Positions 33,850-46,029 of a stretch of 64,000 bases of DNA are shown here, in pieces. Within the stretch, counting starts at the first letter, position 1; each line of letters opens with the position of its first letter. The stretch is from the NCBI GenBank assembly GCA_037043235.1, contig JAWRVZ010000237.1:91001-155000 (forward strand), given 5' to 3'. Origin of the DNA: Rhodeus uyekii (taxonomy: Eukaryota; Chordata; Actinopteri; Cypriniformes; Acheilognathidae). A program made the translations under genes and the position numbers. The notes under the pieces are model-generated. The model had not been told where the DNA came from. It did not search any database and saw only the letters and a list, made by a program, of their open reading frames with translations.

Positions 33850-34300
33850 GTCCTGTCTTCTAAATAAATGAGGCAGTTGTTGATTAATAAACTCACCCCA
33901 TCACTGCAGCTGCTGTTATTTTTCCGACTTCATCTGATGTAACAATTGTGCAGAAATCACTGTCATATTTGAATTGTAGTTACTGAATTAGGCTTTTAAA
34001 CTGAATTTGTTCAACATCTAATGTAAATGTCACTCGAAGGCTGTGGAAGGATGGGATTAGTAACAGGATGCAGAATTGGAAGACAAATGTAGGATATAGG
34101 GCAAATCCTAAAATAAATTTGCTAGTGTCGATGTAACGGGGTTAAAAAGAGTATTTTGAAAAACGTAATTTAAAAAGCGTTTTGTGTGAATTACCTAAAA
34201 TAAGGTTTTTGGTTAAATTAATGAGTGTTCGTGGGCTCTCCTCTTGTGGCTATTAATGGTACTGCAGGCATTGTATTTTGTCCGTGTTCTCTTGCCGTAC
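33850..34300. other. Unassigned stretch
   Basis: No gene recognised. Confidence 0.35.
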
Positions 34301-34303
34301 GGC

Positions 34304-34329
34304 AGCAGATTCGAGAATCGCTGTTGCTG
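34304..34329 (+). repeat. Exon-like segment A
   Basis: 26 bases beginning AGCAGATTCGAGAATC, followed at once by GTATGTAC, a good splice donor. Repeated at 34792-34817. Confidence 0.6.
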
Positions 34330-34580
34330 GTATGTACGGTTTTTCGCGCTCTGACTTAGTAATTGCAATGATTAATGAGAGTTTTTTTCGAAACAATTAA
34401 TTGTATACATGTATTTGAACTTGTACACAATGCATCTAACACTTTAACGATTGACCAGATTGTGATAAAAGTACAGAATTTCCTTGTGCATCACACGAAG
34501 TGGAACGAGTCTATTTCTAGTATTAACGATCTGACAATTGTATCATGAGTTTAGTGAATGTGCAATTTCTATCTTCCTAG

Positions 34581-34647
34581 TGTTTTATGAGTGCCTGCAG
34601 TATCTATTCAGCCAGAGTAAATTGTACTTTTCTGTTTTTCCAATAAG
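34581..34647 (+). repeat. Exon-like segment B
   Basis: 67 bases preceded by a pyrimidine-rich acceptor-like TCTATCTTCCTAG and followed by the donor-like GTATGTG. Its last 59 bases recur without mismatch at 34826-34884. Confidence 0.65.
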
Positions 34648-34791
34648 GTATGTGATTTTTGTGTTCCTTAATTTTTACATTTTCTTCTGCCCTTTATTGC
34701 ACTACTATATTGTCAATGTTCAGTCTCAGGTACATTGATAATGTTTGTATTTTGTATGTATTTACTGTGTGTTTAATGAGTTTGACTACAG

Positions 34792-34884
34792 AGCAGATTC
34801 GAGAATTGCGGTTGCTGTTTTTTACGAGTGCCTGCAGTATCTATTCAGCCAGAGTAAATTGTACTTTTCTGTTTTTCCAATAAG
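34792..34884 (+). repeat. Joined A+B copy
   Basis: 93 bases equal to segment A (34304-34329) fused to segment B (34581-34647). The length is exactly the sum of the two, with only a few substitutions, and the 251 bases between A and B are missing. This is what a copy of a spliced RNA would look like. No coding frame is evident. Confidence 0.65.
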
Positions 34885-35233
34885 TCACAGATAAAGTGTC
34901 GTGAAAGGAAGCCCGAGTGTGAGTGTGTCTGTCCACATCCGTCACATCTAGTAGTCCCTTACTAAATATTTTTATTTTTTGAGTAGTTAATCTGGTGTAT
35001 TACTTAAATTTATTTATTGCACACAATTTTATTGCTGACAAGCCTGTTTCCCCAATCTCATTGGACGAGATTCATGCTGCTGGATGACTGGCGTATTTTT
35101 ATTATCATGTATGTTATTTTTTGTTCATGGACCATCAGTATTGGAACCAACTTGTTAGAAGTTACAAAAGGGTCAAGAGTTTGTATTTTGGTTAGTATGA
35201 CTTTGGCAAATAAATAAAGGTGAACAACACATC

Positions 35234-36551
35234 TGTCAGGCATCAGTGAGGGATGAAAGCGCGAAGACAAAGATGAGATAAACATTTCTCAAAGATCCCA
35301 ATATACACTCGCCGCAGTATCAACGAGAGAAACACGGGGATTAAATACACAAGGGATGATAAGACAATGAGACACAGCTGGATGTGACCAATGATGTGAT
35401 TGTTTTGACAAAACAGGTTATTATAATGACGCTGGGAGAGCACATAGGGAACTAGGACGCAAACAAGACAACTACGAAGACAGGAATGACAAAACTTTGA
35501 TTCCTGGGGTTAACAGGCAAGTAAGCAGGGTTGAGGACGGGGCCATCAGGATGGTGCCTGGAGACCAGGACAGTGCAGGCAACTCAGAAGAATAGGGCGG
35601 ATCAGCCTTCCCTAGTGGTGCAGGGAGTTCAGGGACCCAGGATGGCTCGGCCTCATTGGCTATGCCCTCTTCAGCCACCACGTCCAAGAGTGTATACCCC
35701 CCCACCCAAAAAAAGCACAGTTTCTTGGGCGGAGCTTCCAGGTTTTAGGCTGAAGCGGGCTCAGTGGTGCCGGTAGGGCGAGGAACCGGCAGAGCAAGGA
35801 GCTTGGGAGGCTCTGGGACAGTCTCAGATTCTGGATTGGCCCCCAGGCCTTGTGAGAAAGGAGAAGCCCTCTACTTCTTCCTCTTCCTTTTCTGAAGGCA
35901 AGAAGGTGGCACAGAGAATACATCCTCTGGGGGGACAGCAGGATCCAGGGACACTCACAGCAATGCGACGGCTATCAGAGGCCTTGCCACATCCTCCGAC
36001 GCATCATCGCTGGGGTGTTCCTTGCTGGAACAGGCAGGAGAGATGGCCTCGCAGCAGTGAATAGGAACGGCTGGTCTTGCTGGAGCCGACGGGATGATGG
36101 GCATAGGGTGTTCTGGCATGCTCAAATGATCTCTGGATTGGACAATGGCCGGACTGTTCTCAGCTTCCCGACATAATTGGAATCGTTAATCCAGAGGACA
36201 TAGTTGACGAAGTCCGTTAAGGGCTTTCAACACTCAAATGGTCTGTTTTTCTTTCAGACGTCAGTGAGATGAAGGCACGGAGACAAAGATGAGATAAACA
36301 TTTCAATTTTATTTTACAAAACTCAAAGCTACCAAGATGCACTCAACGCAGTATCAACAAGAACAGACACAGACTGAGAGAAACACAGGGATTAAACACA
36401 CAAGGGATGATTAGACATTGAGACACAGCTAGACACAATTAACGATGTGATTTAGAACAAAACAGGTGATTACGATGACACTGGGAGAGCACATAGGGAA
36501 CTAGGAAGCAAACAAGACAACCACAAAGACAGGAATGATAAAACTGTGACA
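35234..36551 (-). mobile_element. Non-autonomous LTR retrotransposon (minus orientation)
   Basis: Direct repeats 35234-35500 and 36252-36551 share GAGACAAAGATGAGATAAAC-type, GGGATTAAA(C/T)ACACAAGGGATGAT and GGGAGAGCACATAGGGAACT phrases. Minus-strand ends are TGTCACAG and TGCCTGACA. The 750-base interior is G/C-rich and has no RT or integrase. It shares a C-run/A-run block and a serine-rich patch (CTTCTTCCTCTT) with the interior of the 5.4-kb element, so both belong to one family. LTR divergence suggests an old insertion. Confidence 0.7.
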
Positions 36552-36689
36552 ACAACAAAATTCTCACTGTTTTATGGATTTGACCCTTTAATAAACAGTT
36601 ATAATTGTTACAGCTTGAACTAATGAAAGATGTAGTATGCTTACCCGTGTGTTGTAGTAAGAGCAAGAAACAGTTGTCTTCAATGTCAT

Positions 36690-37250
36690 CCGTTTTAAGG
36701 CAATGTTACCACACACAAATCCCAAGGTGGGACCAACAGCTTTGATTCTGGGTGTAGCCTTTGGATGTTATATAGTACCCAAATCAAGACCAGTATGACT
36801 TGCAGAGATAGCATAAAGACATATAAACCTTCTCCCATAAAAATGGTTGTGCCCTTATCCAGAAGGTCCTGTAGGAAACCTAGCACATCCGAAACTGAAC
36901 ACAAGAATAGGGCGATGTTCATATCTGCGCACCATTCCTTAAAATTTTTCATTTGAGATTATATAAGGATTCAACCTTTCACCGGCCATGCCCAGAGAAC
37001 CAGGTTCTAAGGGGAGGGGTGGAATACTTCCCCCCCATGCTAGTGAGAGGAGATCCCCATGCGTTGGTAATCACTATGGTTGGTCGTACAGAAGTTGCAA
37101 AATCTCCGCAATCCACGGTCTGCCTGGCCAGGTGTGGTCAGAATCATTACATGTCAATGCATTCTCAAACCATCCATAGTGTCAACTCAATTAGGCTCAA
37201 CGAAGGGAATACAAAGTAACAAATAGGGCCATCCTCTAGGTCATCCTCAT
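36690..37250 (-). pseudogene. DIRS recombinase/RNase H-linker fragment
   Basis: On the minus strand 36952-36695 encodes LFLCSVSDVLGFLQDLLDKG and LLVPPWDLCVV, residues of the DIRS tyrosine-recombinase N-terminal part. Upstream, around 37150-37020, another frame reads WPGRPWIAEILQLL and HGDLLSLAWGEVFHPSP-like residues of the preceding linker. Stops separate the pieces. Confidence 0.6.
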
Positions 37251-37587
37251 CCAACTGTGCCGTACATCATCGCTCGAGAAAGAAGGATGGGACAAAGCCC
37301 ATTTTTGCGTGAAGAGGAGAATGAGACACACACTCTGTGGCTGAGATGGCTGTTGTGGTGAATTCCCTGCAACACGGTTACATTCTGAAATTCCTCATTC
37401 GCTGACCACTGATATTGTTGAGACCATCAAAACTAGTAACCATAGACACATCTGAGAGAGACTGGTCTCCCTTGTTGATAACTGGGGAGACAGTTGTGAA
37501 ATGTGTTGATGTGTTCCTCTGAATGGAGGAACACATTTCCTGTGAATGAGTTAGACAACTCTTTGTCTGATATTGTTACAGTTGTAG

Positions 37588-37838
37588 TGGTGTAGGAAGT
37601 GCATGAAGACCAAAAGAATCAATGGAGAACTTTTATTAAGCAAAATCTCAGGAGAGGGTAACCACACAACAATTCACGAACGTGATTTGACCAACACTGT
37701 AGGAAACACAGGGAAGATATACACAGGGGAAGATTGAGAGAACAAGACAAGACTAACGAGGTGTTTGGAAGGTGAGTGAAAAAACACTGGGAAAGGACGT
37801 TGAGAACCAGGAAGAGAACAGATGACAGGACATAGATG
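37588..37838 (-). repeat. Solo LTR-like fragment
   Basis: Minus strand composition is LTR-like, with CACCTTCCAAACACCTCGTTAG, GTGTATATC and a TTTATT/AATAAA site at about 37631. No partner copy was found. Confidence 0.35.
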
Positions 37839-37849
37839 CAACATTTATT

Positions 37850-38670
37850 TTGAAACCTAATTTCCTGGAGACCTACCAAGGTGAACCAAAGTTCTGTGTA
37901 AGAGCATTACATCTTTTTTCTGAGGTGTTTGTTGAGGACCAAGATGGGACAGAGACCTCCTATCTTTTGAAAAACCACTCCATTAAAAAAAAGCAGGCTT
38001 TACAGCAAATTGAAATCTGTATCTCCTGTCTATTCTGGTTTAAACCCAGCGATGAACTCCGTATACGTGTCAGTTCACTGTCTGGGCAGCAAGTGAATGA
38101 TTGTTTTGCCCTTGTATCTCACTCTGCACTCTTGCGTCTTGGCCTGGGTGCATCAGAGAAAACGTAATTTTTGATGGTATGCTTGTTAACTTTTGTCTGT
38201 CCTCCCTCAGAACAAACTTCGTAGGTGGAAGTGAGGACAACTATTTGAGGGACACTTGAAGATTATGGACCATATTTCCGCACTTTTTCCCACAGCAGAG
38301 AGAGAGGAATCGGTTTGAAGGGATGGGACAGAGAAACTTTGAGTGCATCTTCAAACCCCCTAGTTACAAACGGATGTCTGAAGTCGACTGTATGTTCTTG
38401 TTTTCCTATGGGGAAGATGACTGGTATTTTGCTGTGCTGAGAGTGGAGAGATCTCCTTTTGCCTTTTTTTTTTGGTGCATGATTGGTGCCCCAAAAGCTT
38501 GTTTATATGTTAAACACCTTAATGCATTTATTATCTCACTTACAGGGACAAAGTCACTCAACAAATGTAAAGAATATATTGATTTGGGGACCTTACCTTG
38601 CAGCTCTGAATGTAAACTCTTAAATAATTCCCAAAATCTTCTGAGGACAGCTTACGAAAATCGTCCATGA
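37850..38670 (+). other. Two unrecognised open frames
   Basis: Frames at 37850-38167 (105 codons) and 38323-38670 (115 codons) lie in the same strand but different frames. They have ordinary amino-acid composition, and I recognise neither. They contain no known motif, are separated by stops, and lie among transposon remnants. They may be the debris of a retrogene or element protein. Confidence 0.2.
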
Positions 38671-39172
38671 TGGAATCTTCAATCTTAGGTAAGGCATTCT
38701 ATAATGGATTGGTTGTGGAGTGGAAGGAGAGGGTGGCATTAGTTGAGGCAAGGATTTATTTACAGCTTTTAATACAAGACCAGAAGATAATCCAAAACAG
38801 GGAGGCATAAAGGGCATGCTTAGCATAAAAACCCAAAAGTGAGCCAAGACAAAGACCTACAACAACAGACTGAAAAAGAGGGCTATAAATACACAGAATA
38901 ATCAACTAAACTAGAAACAGAAGAGGGAATTAATGAACCATGGAAGTGAACTCCAAAAGTTGGAAGTAAACTCAGGAGATGAAGACAGAAAAAATGGAAT
39001 CAGTCAATTAAATTGAAAATATGACATATAGAGACAACGCTGTTATCATTTCCAAAAGTCATGAATTATATGCAAGTCTATTTTTTTATTTCCTTTTACA
39101 CCATTCCAAGCTGTTATGGTTGTGTTCATGCCGAGAGCCAGGTTTAGTTATCCAAAAATAAAAAAATATATA

Positions 39173-39605
39173 CAGTGTGGACAGAAAGTATTCAGACCTC
39201 CTTTAATTTTTCACTCTTTGTTATATTACAGTCATTTGCTAAAATCATTTAAGTTCTTTTTTTCCTCATTAATGTACAAGAAAAACTGAAATATCACATG
39301 GTTCTAAGTATTCAGACCCTTTGCTGTGACACTCATATATTTAACTCAGGTGCTGTCCATTTCTTCTGATCATCCTTGAGATGCTTCTACACCTTCATTT
39401 GAGTCCAGCTGTGTTTGATTATACTGATTGGACTTGATTAGGAAAGACACACACCTGTCTATATAAGACCGTACAGCTCAAAGTGCATGTCTGAACAAAT
39501 GAAAATCATGAGGTCATGAGGAAACTTAAATGAGTTTAGCAAATGGCTGCAATATAACAAAGAGTGAAAAATTTAAGGGGGTCTGAATACTTTCCATGCC
39601 CACTG
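39173..39605. mobile_element. Tc1-like MITE with TA target duplication
   Basis: The left end CAGTGTGGACAGAAAGTATTC and right end GAATACTTTCCATGCCCACTG are inverted repeats flanked by TA at 39171-39172 and 39606-39607. Inside, AAATTTTTCACTCTTTGTTATA-type phrases recur inverted. A short AATCATGAGGTC phrase recalls the transposase region of fish Tc1 elements. It is internally deleted and lacks a transposase. Confidence 0.85.
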
Positions 39606-39696
39606 TATACCTTTTTTTCTAAAAACCTTATGACTAAATTTGGATTTCCTTGGTTAAAACATTTTCAAAAGTATCAACAGAATAAAAAAAAAAGTT

Positions 39697-42600
39697 TCAA
39701 GAATCTTGTGAAGGAGCAGAATTTGGTGAATTTTCTACTTCTTGTTTGAATTGGCTATCATTTTTGTTTACAATAACTGTTTTGCACACGGTTTTTGGTG
39801 CTTTTTTAAGCAGTGTTACTGTTAAAAACTCCGGCTCCTTTGCAGTGTGAAGTCTTATGTGACGCTCAAGGCTTTTTTTCACTGTGAAACACTTTCCACA
39901 TTGAGTGCAGTTAAATGGTTTTTCTCCAGTGTGAGTTCTTGTGTGATGCACAAGGCTTTTTTTCTCTGTGAAACTCTTCCCGCACTGAGAACAGGTGAAA
40001 GGTTTCTCTCCGGTGTGAATTCTCATGTGACTCTTGAGGTTTTGTTTCATATTGAAACTCTTTCCACACTGAGAACAGGTGAAAGGCTTTTCTCCAGTAT
40101 GAATTCTCACGTGACGCTCAAGGCTTTTTTTGACTGTGAAACTCTTTCCACACTGCGAGCAGGTGAACGGCTTCTCTCCGGTGTGAATTGTCATGTGACT
40201 CTCAAGGCTTTTTTTCATTTTGAAACTCTTTCCGCACTGAGAGCAGATGAACGGCTTCTCTCCAGTATGAATTGTCATGTGACTCTCAAGGCTTTTTTTC
40301 ACTGTGAAACTCTTTCCGCACTGCGAACAAGTGAAAGGCTTTTCTCCAGTGTGAATTCTCATGTGAATCTCAAGGCTTTGTTTCACAGCGTAACTGCTTC
40401 CACACTGAGAGCAAGTGAACGGCTTTTCTCCAGTGTGAATTCTCATGTGACTCTCAAGGCTTTGTTTCACTGCATAACTCTTTCCACATTGAGAGCATGT
40501 GTACGGCTTTTCTCCAGTGTGGATTGTCATATGAGTCTCAAGTCTTTTTTTCATTCTGAAGCTCCTTCCACACTGCGAGCAGGTGAACGGCTTTTCTCCA
40601 GTGTGAATTCTCATGTGAGTCACTAGGTTTTGTTTGATTATGAAAGTCTTTCCACACTGAGAGCAGGTAAAAGGCTTCTCCCCGGTGTGAATTCTCATGT
40701 GAATCTCAAGGCCTTGTTTCGTTGTGCAACTCTTTCCGCACTGAGAGCAGGTAAAAGCCTTCCGTCCAGTGTGAAGTCTCATGTGAATCTTAAGGTTTCG
40801 CTTCATTGTAAAACATTTTCCACACAGAGAGCAGATGAAAGGCTTCTCTTCAGTTTGAGGTCTCATGTGTTGCTTGAGGTTTGCTCGTTGAATTAGACAC
40901 AACCCAAATTGATGGCAAGTGACAGAATCTTCTTTTAGTTCCTTCCAATCTAAAATGAACATTAAAAGATCAATGTCAAAAAATCAATTGAAGGACAATA
41001 CAGGTTAAATTCATTTATGCACCTCAATGACAGAATGCAACAGGTCAACACTACTTTCACATCAATCGAGTCGTATCTAGGCCTGTGCAAGACCAGCCAA
41101 CCAGTTGATTGAATGACTAGTAGCTTGCCATTTCTTATTTGTATTTGTCATGGAAATTTCCCCATTATCCCTTAGAGGCGATAGATAAGACCAAAGACTC
41201 AATACTGTGAGATTAAATGTTTTAATTCTTGCAAGAATGTTGTTCAACACTCATACGAGAGCTGTTTGCAGTGAGAGGGCAGTCTTCTATGTCCAAGCAT
41301 CTCTTTTTATACAATCCGTCTTATTGGCAAGCAGCGGAGGAAAAATGGCCTTGTGTACCTTTATTTGTTTACCTCACACATAGGAAGATGAGCAAGACGC
41401 TTTTCAGTTTTCTTCTGCGTCATGCCAAACTATTACTAGTAATTAAGCTTCCTTAGGCTTGTTATACCACCTTATATGAAGGACAGAATTATATGAAATC
41501 AGATTAAAGGAGAAACATGAGGGCACAGGACTCATTCTTTCTACTGGTTGCAATGCTGCAACTAACTTTCTCAGTTGGTCGCACCGGCTTAAAATTTGGT
41601 TGCATCTTTTTTTCCCCCTTGTATATTTATGAAAGTTGTCTTAGCTTGTATATGCTGGTTTTTCATTTATGTAAATGTAAAGTTACAGTGACTAAAAGAT
41701 TGATGTTTGCAAAATATTTTAATCTGAACATTGTTTCCAACAGACCATAAATCTAAAATATCTTTGCATCAATTTGGGATTAATCAGTGCATGTGGATGA
41801 ATAGTTGTCTTACTCTGCATACCCTAGTTCCCTTTCAAATGGGATCTCGCACTGCGTCCTAGAACAGTGTTTCCCAACCCTGTTCCTGGAGGCACACCTA
41901 CAGTACACATTTTGGATGTGTCCCTTATCTGCCCCATATATTTCTGGTCTTGGGAGTCTCTACTAACAAGCTGATGAGTTGAATCAGGTGTGTTTAATTA
42001 GGAAGAGTTGGAAAACCTGTAGTGTTGGTGTGCCTCCAGGAACAGGGTTGGGAAACACTGCTCTAGAGGACTCTTCGGAGAACGCCTCAGCATGACTTGT
42101 GATTGAAGCATGTCAAAACTTGACAACGTAATTGGCAGATGTCAGTCGTAACATCACCGCAGGTGAGACTTCGGGACATGTTGTTTTGAACGTGTTTCTA
42201 GGCCACAATGCCTGCATCTTCGGACAAGGGTTTCAGGAAGTGTGTTCCGCTTTGTCAGCATGATTTGACACCAGATGATACACACAACTTGTGCATTATC
42301 CATTTTTAGGAGGATAATGCACGTTTGGTTCTCAAGTAAACAGAATGTACAGATTGCCTGGGATTTTTCTTGATATGCATCGATAACTCCCATGGGAGAT
42401 GTCCTTGCGAGCCATCTTTCTATGGGTGAGACATCAAGGTTGAAGACCTCTGCCCTACCGACTAAACCTTTGTATCATCCTAGTTAAATGGTAGGGAGTA
42501 TGTGGTTGCAGGTCAGGTTGGAGTGGCGATGTCCCAGATCTGTGCCTCAAATCTCTACAGACTAAGGGCCTAAGGACTACAGACAGACCCAGAGGCACAG

Positions 42601-44082
42601 TGTTGTCAACCTTGACCGGAGAAGGTGAAACCAGAGGAAGGGGAAGAGGGACCTGAGGGAGGTTATTGAGAGTAAGCGGACTGGAAGCCAGCTGCACTTA
42701 CTAACATCTCTCTCCTCATATCCGCATTTTGGGTTGAGTTGCCTCCCCTAACTGCCTGAATGACCAGATCCCAAATATCAAAATATGCAATTCTCATACT
42801 TCTAATACATACTTTTGCAGTCAATGTTATGAAAGTTAAGAAATCGTACCATGACTTATTGATCTTTTGTTGGTCACAAATCTGCACGTGATACAAATTC
42901 GTAGGTCAGAGTTCATCAAACATGACCTTTGAAACAAATACTAGGGATGGGAGAGACCCTTTATTTAGTTTCTGAAACAATACCAATACTTTCAAGGCCA
43001 GTATCGTCGATATCGATGCTGATAATACCAACATTATTTTGGAAAGGTACATTCAATATGCCTTATCTGCAATTTATTAGATTATATTTTGTTTACACAT
43101 GTAAACACATTTACACATGTTTACTTGTAAGCATAGAAATCTATACCGATGATCCATATTAAGTTTCGTAACGAGACGCTATTGGTTAATAAAATACAAC
43201 ATTTTAAATTAAAAATGGTTCATATGAGAAAACTAGATAGCATTCAATTTGGCATGCAGCCCTGAATCTAATGAGGTTTTATGTTTCTGAACAAACCAAG
43301 CAGAAGTTATAATAATTTTTTTTCATATCTTTTGACCAGTAGGTGCCGCTGTGCCGAAACAATGCATGTAGCCTCAAGTCATGCTTGGGATGACATGTAC
43401 CAAGTTTTGTCTTAATGCGCTAAAGCATTGTGGAGATTAAATATAGCGGGCTCTTCATCAAATTCATTTGCGCGTTGCTCAAAAAACATGTCTGTAAATG
43501 ATCTGAGAGGATTTTCATGAAACTCAGACAAACCATCTAGGAGTTGTTCAACAAAGTTTTTTTTTATGGGAAAATTTGGCGGTAAAAAATACAGACCAGA
43601 AATGATGTCATAGGGATGTCACTCAACTGGGCTTGAGCCAAGGAATTAGATGTAAAACAAATTTGTTTTTAGCTCTTATGGTTCAAAGGTTATTAGCATG
43701 AAATGTAAGTGAAACTTTTGGACATTTGGTGGCGCTGGAGGGATTGAGTTAGAGACTCCAAATTTGCTGTGGTCAATGTTTGACTGACCCTTTGACCCAA
43801 ATTTATAGCTTTTTACCATACGGCTCTATGGGCTGCCATGGATATAAACAAAAGATAAACAACTCTAGGTTTTATTAATAAATCAATTCAACCATGTATC
43901 TTTTCATTAGTCAAGATCAACATTGAACTGGTTAATTATTTTTAAAGATAGATATTCAACTTACCCTGTTTCATATCTTGCTCTGGTAAAGACTGGCAGA
44001 TTTTCATCTTCAAATCTGGTGTCTGTGTCGTCTGGCTGTTTTCATGCTGCTCCATCTTTATCATCAGCAGGGAATGTTTCAT
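39697..44082 (-). CDS. C2H2 zinc-finger protein, 12 fingers plus one degenerate, two exons
   Basis: Exon 1 is 44082-43965 (MKHSLLMIKMEQHENSQTTQ, to ...DMKQ). Exon 2 is 40949-39697. The donor CAGG|gtaagt and acceptor TTTTAG restore an Asp codon, giving 456 residues. Exon 2 opens with WKELKEDSVTC and a degenerate finger (NLKQHMRPQT). Twelve full C2H2 fingers with TGEKP linkers follow, then a short tail rich in Lys and Asn. The likely role is nuclear sequence-specific DNA binding; the acidic/Gln exon 1 and the finger type match a large fish zinc-finger family. It is the intact paralogue of the gene at 25.5 kb. Exon 1 could instead start at the Met nine codons later. The 3-kb intron holds a hAT MITE inside a DIRS scrap. 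Confidence 0.85.
41826..41864 (+). repeat. DIRS terminal-repeat scrap
   Basis: AGTTCCCTTTCAAATGGGAT and CTCGCACTGCGTC match the DIRS left end at 8075-8110. The likely continuation follows the MITE (42069 onward, AGAACGCCTCAGCATGAC). Confidence 0.55.
41865..42060. mobile_element. hAT-type MITE (196 bp)
   Basis: The left end CAGTGTTTCCCAACCCTGTT and the right end are perfect inverted repeats of at least 34 bases, reading through CCTGGAGGCACACC. Flanks TCCTAGAA and CTCTAGAG match at 5 of 8 positions around a CTAGA core, as expected for an old 8-bp hAT target duplication. There is no coding capacity. It inserted into a DIRS terminus within the zinc-finger intron. Confidence 0.85.
42100..43960. 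other. Intron of the second zinc-finger gene
   Basis: No coding exon seen. 43300-43800 includes a phrase pattern (CAATGCATGTAGCC..., TTAATGCGCTAAAGCATTGTGG) that reads like a widespread fish interspersed repeat, but I cannot name it. Confidence 0.4.
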
Positions 44083-44099
44083 CCTGCTTCTGTCAAAGA

Positions 44100-44345
44100 T
44101 CACTGCTTCACAAACTGTAGTGAGGTTGTGTCCTCCCGCAGAGAGCTAGAGCTGAGACATTTCAACCCGTTTGTCCTGTAGTGTGTCAGAAACAGAACAA
44201 AGCATCCGTTTACCAGTGAGTCCAGCTTTGTGTCTTCTTCTTCTCCTTCTTCTTCTGGTGTTTCTGTGCCGGTTGGCAGACCAGACTGAAAGGGTGTATT
44301 CCCTCCACCTACTGGATAGGAGTGTGTGTGGAGAAACCATAGGGA
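44100..44345 (-). promoter_or_regulatory. Promoter/5' UTR region of the second zinc-finger gene
   Basis: Directly upstream of exon 1. Minus strand shows CCATCCAGTAGG-type sequence, then a GAAGAAGAAGGAGAAGAAGA purine run, like the block at 32.43-32.66 kb. No TATA box stands out. Confidence 0.4.
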
Positions 44346-44349
44346 CAGA

Positions 44350-45430
44350 TGCCTGATGTCTGAATTCTACTGATCAGAAAATAAATAAGAAAATAAATTA
44401 TTATTTTGGGTTTGTTTTATAATGATTGTTTTAGGCCATTTCCTAACAGAACCTGAAGTGACAATTCCCAAAGATCTTAAAGTGGAAATGAAGCTTTCAG
44501 TCAAGTTTACATGATTTAGTCAAATGACTTCCAAAAAAGATGTAAAAAACACAATCAATGAAACTACTTTGAAAAGAAAAAAGAATGTTTAGTTATTGGC
44601 TTTTGGAGCAAGGTCGCCGCCATCTTGTAACACCTCAGTGTGTGCCAGTGAAGTGATATTTCTGTACTGTTTGAGCACCTGCTGCTTTTGAAAGAAGGAT
44701 GATGAACTTGAAGGACTCTTTAGCCCATAATAAGTTTGATTGCTTATGCATGTGAGCTGATATGGTGAGGGGAACGAGCAGTGCAACTGTTACGGTGGAA
44801 GAGGTCATGAACCCGTTGGTTTGGGGAGAAGAGCGGGTCTGAAACACGGCCTGGTGTAAGTGTGGATGGTGTCAGAGTCCATCTGCTGTCAGGAGGATGA
44901 TGAAGACGCGAGCAGAGCGTCCTGTTAACAGCAGGAGAGTTAATGCTATTCGCAGATGAATAGATTATTTTTTTAGACCAAAGATACCCTGTCTGTAATA
45001 AGTACTAGTACTTGTTAAATTTACATTTCTGATTAATATGATAATCTGGGGCAACAAGGTGTCAAACTTAAAAATCCCCAAAGACTATAGAACTGGAAAT
45101 CATCAACAATAACATGCTTAAAAACTTTGCAAGTCATTAAATCATATAAATTATTGTTGAATCAGTTTAAGCACAGAATGTTTGAGCTGAAACTGAAAGC
45201 CACTTGCACTGATATACTGCATATCTTAAAAGATGCACACTAGTAATGTTTTTATAAGCACGTTTATAAAAGCCACTTAAATGTGATAATTTATGAATCA
45301 TCTGGACTCATTATATATAATGAATAGTCTAACAGACTCCTCACACAACAACAACACAAGGTGCCAAGCTGACTGAGAACGGTTTTATGACCCAAAGGAA
45401 TGGAGGGAGTCAATGAAATGTATTGTCTTT
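44350..45430. other. Intergenic stretch
   Basis: No gene or element recognised. Lies between the zinc-finger gene start and the rapgef5 3' end. Confidence 0.4.
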
Positions 45431-45448
45431 TTATTGTATACTGTGTTT

Positions 45449-45763
45449 AGTGTGTGTGCGTGTGTTTGTATGTATGTGTGTTAGTGTTTGTGTATGTGTA
45501 TTTGAGTGTGTATGTGTATTTTTGCATGTGAGTGTGTGTGCATGCATGTGTATGTGTTTGTGTGCATGTATGTGTGAGTGTGTGCAAGTCTGTGTATGTT
45601 TGTGTGTGTTTGTGCACATGTGCTTGTGTATTTTTATGTGAGTGCATGTGTATTTGTGTTTTTGAATGTGACTGTGTGTGTGCGTGTGTGCATGTGTATG
45701 TGTTTGTGTGCGTGTATGTGTGTGCATGTGCATGTATGTTTTTTGTGTGCGTGTGTATGTTGT

Positions 45764-45816
<53 letters not shown>
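45449..45816. repeat. Long GT-rich cryptic microsatellite
   Basis: About 370 bases of interrupted TGTG/TGTA/TGCA repeats ending in a pure GT run (45763-45815). Long His/Thr and Cys/Val frames across it are artefacts. Confidence 0.95.
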
Positions 45817-45817
<1 letters not shown>

Positions 45818-46029
45818 AGTTCTGAAGGCTGTGCTGTGATAAGGATTCACATTTTTGCTCATACTTTTCTTAAAGCATTCGTTGCTGTTTTTAATCTAAA
45901 AACATGTTACTTTTAGTAACTGGTGTTGAATAAAGGACTCTTAAACACGAATAAAGCTGTATTATGCAAACAAAAGACAGTGACGGATAAAAAATAATCA
46001 CAATAAATAATTTAAGACAGCATATAATG

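Noticed and set aside
45431..45916. His/Thr- and Cys/Val-rich open frames
   Set aside because: Translated GT/CA microsatellite. The same applies at 53933-54397, 54827-55221 and 58482-58931.
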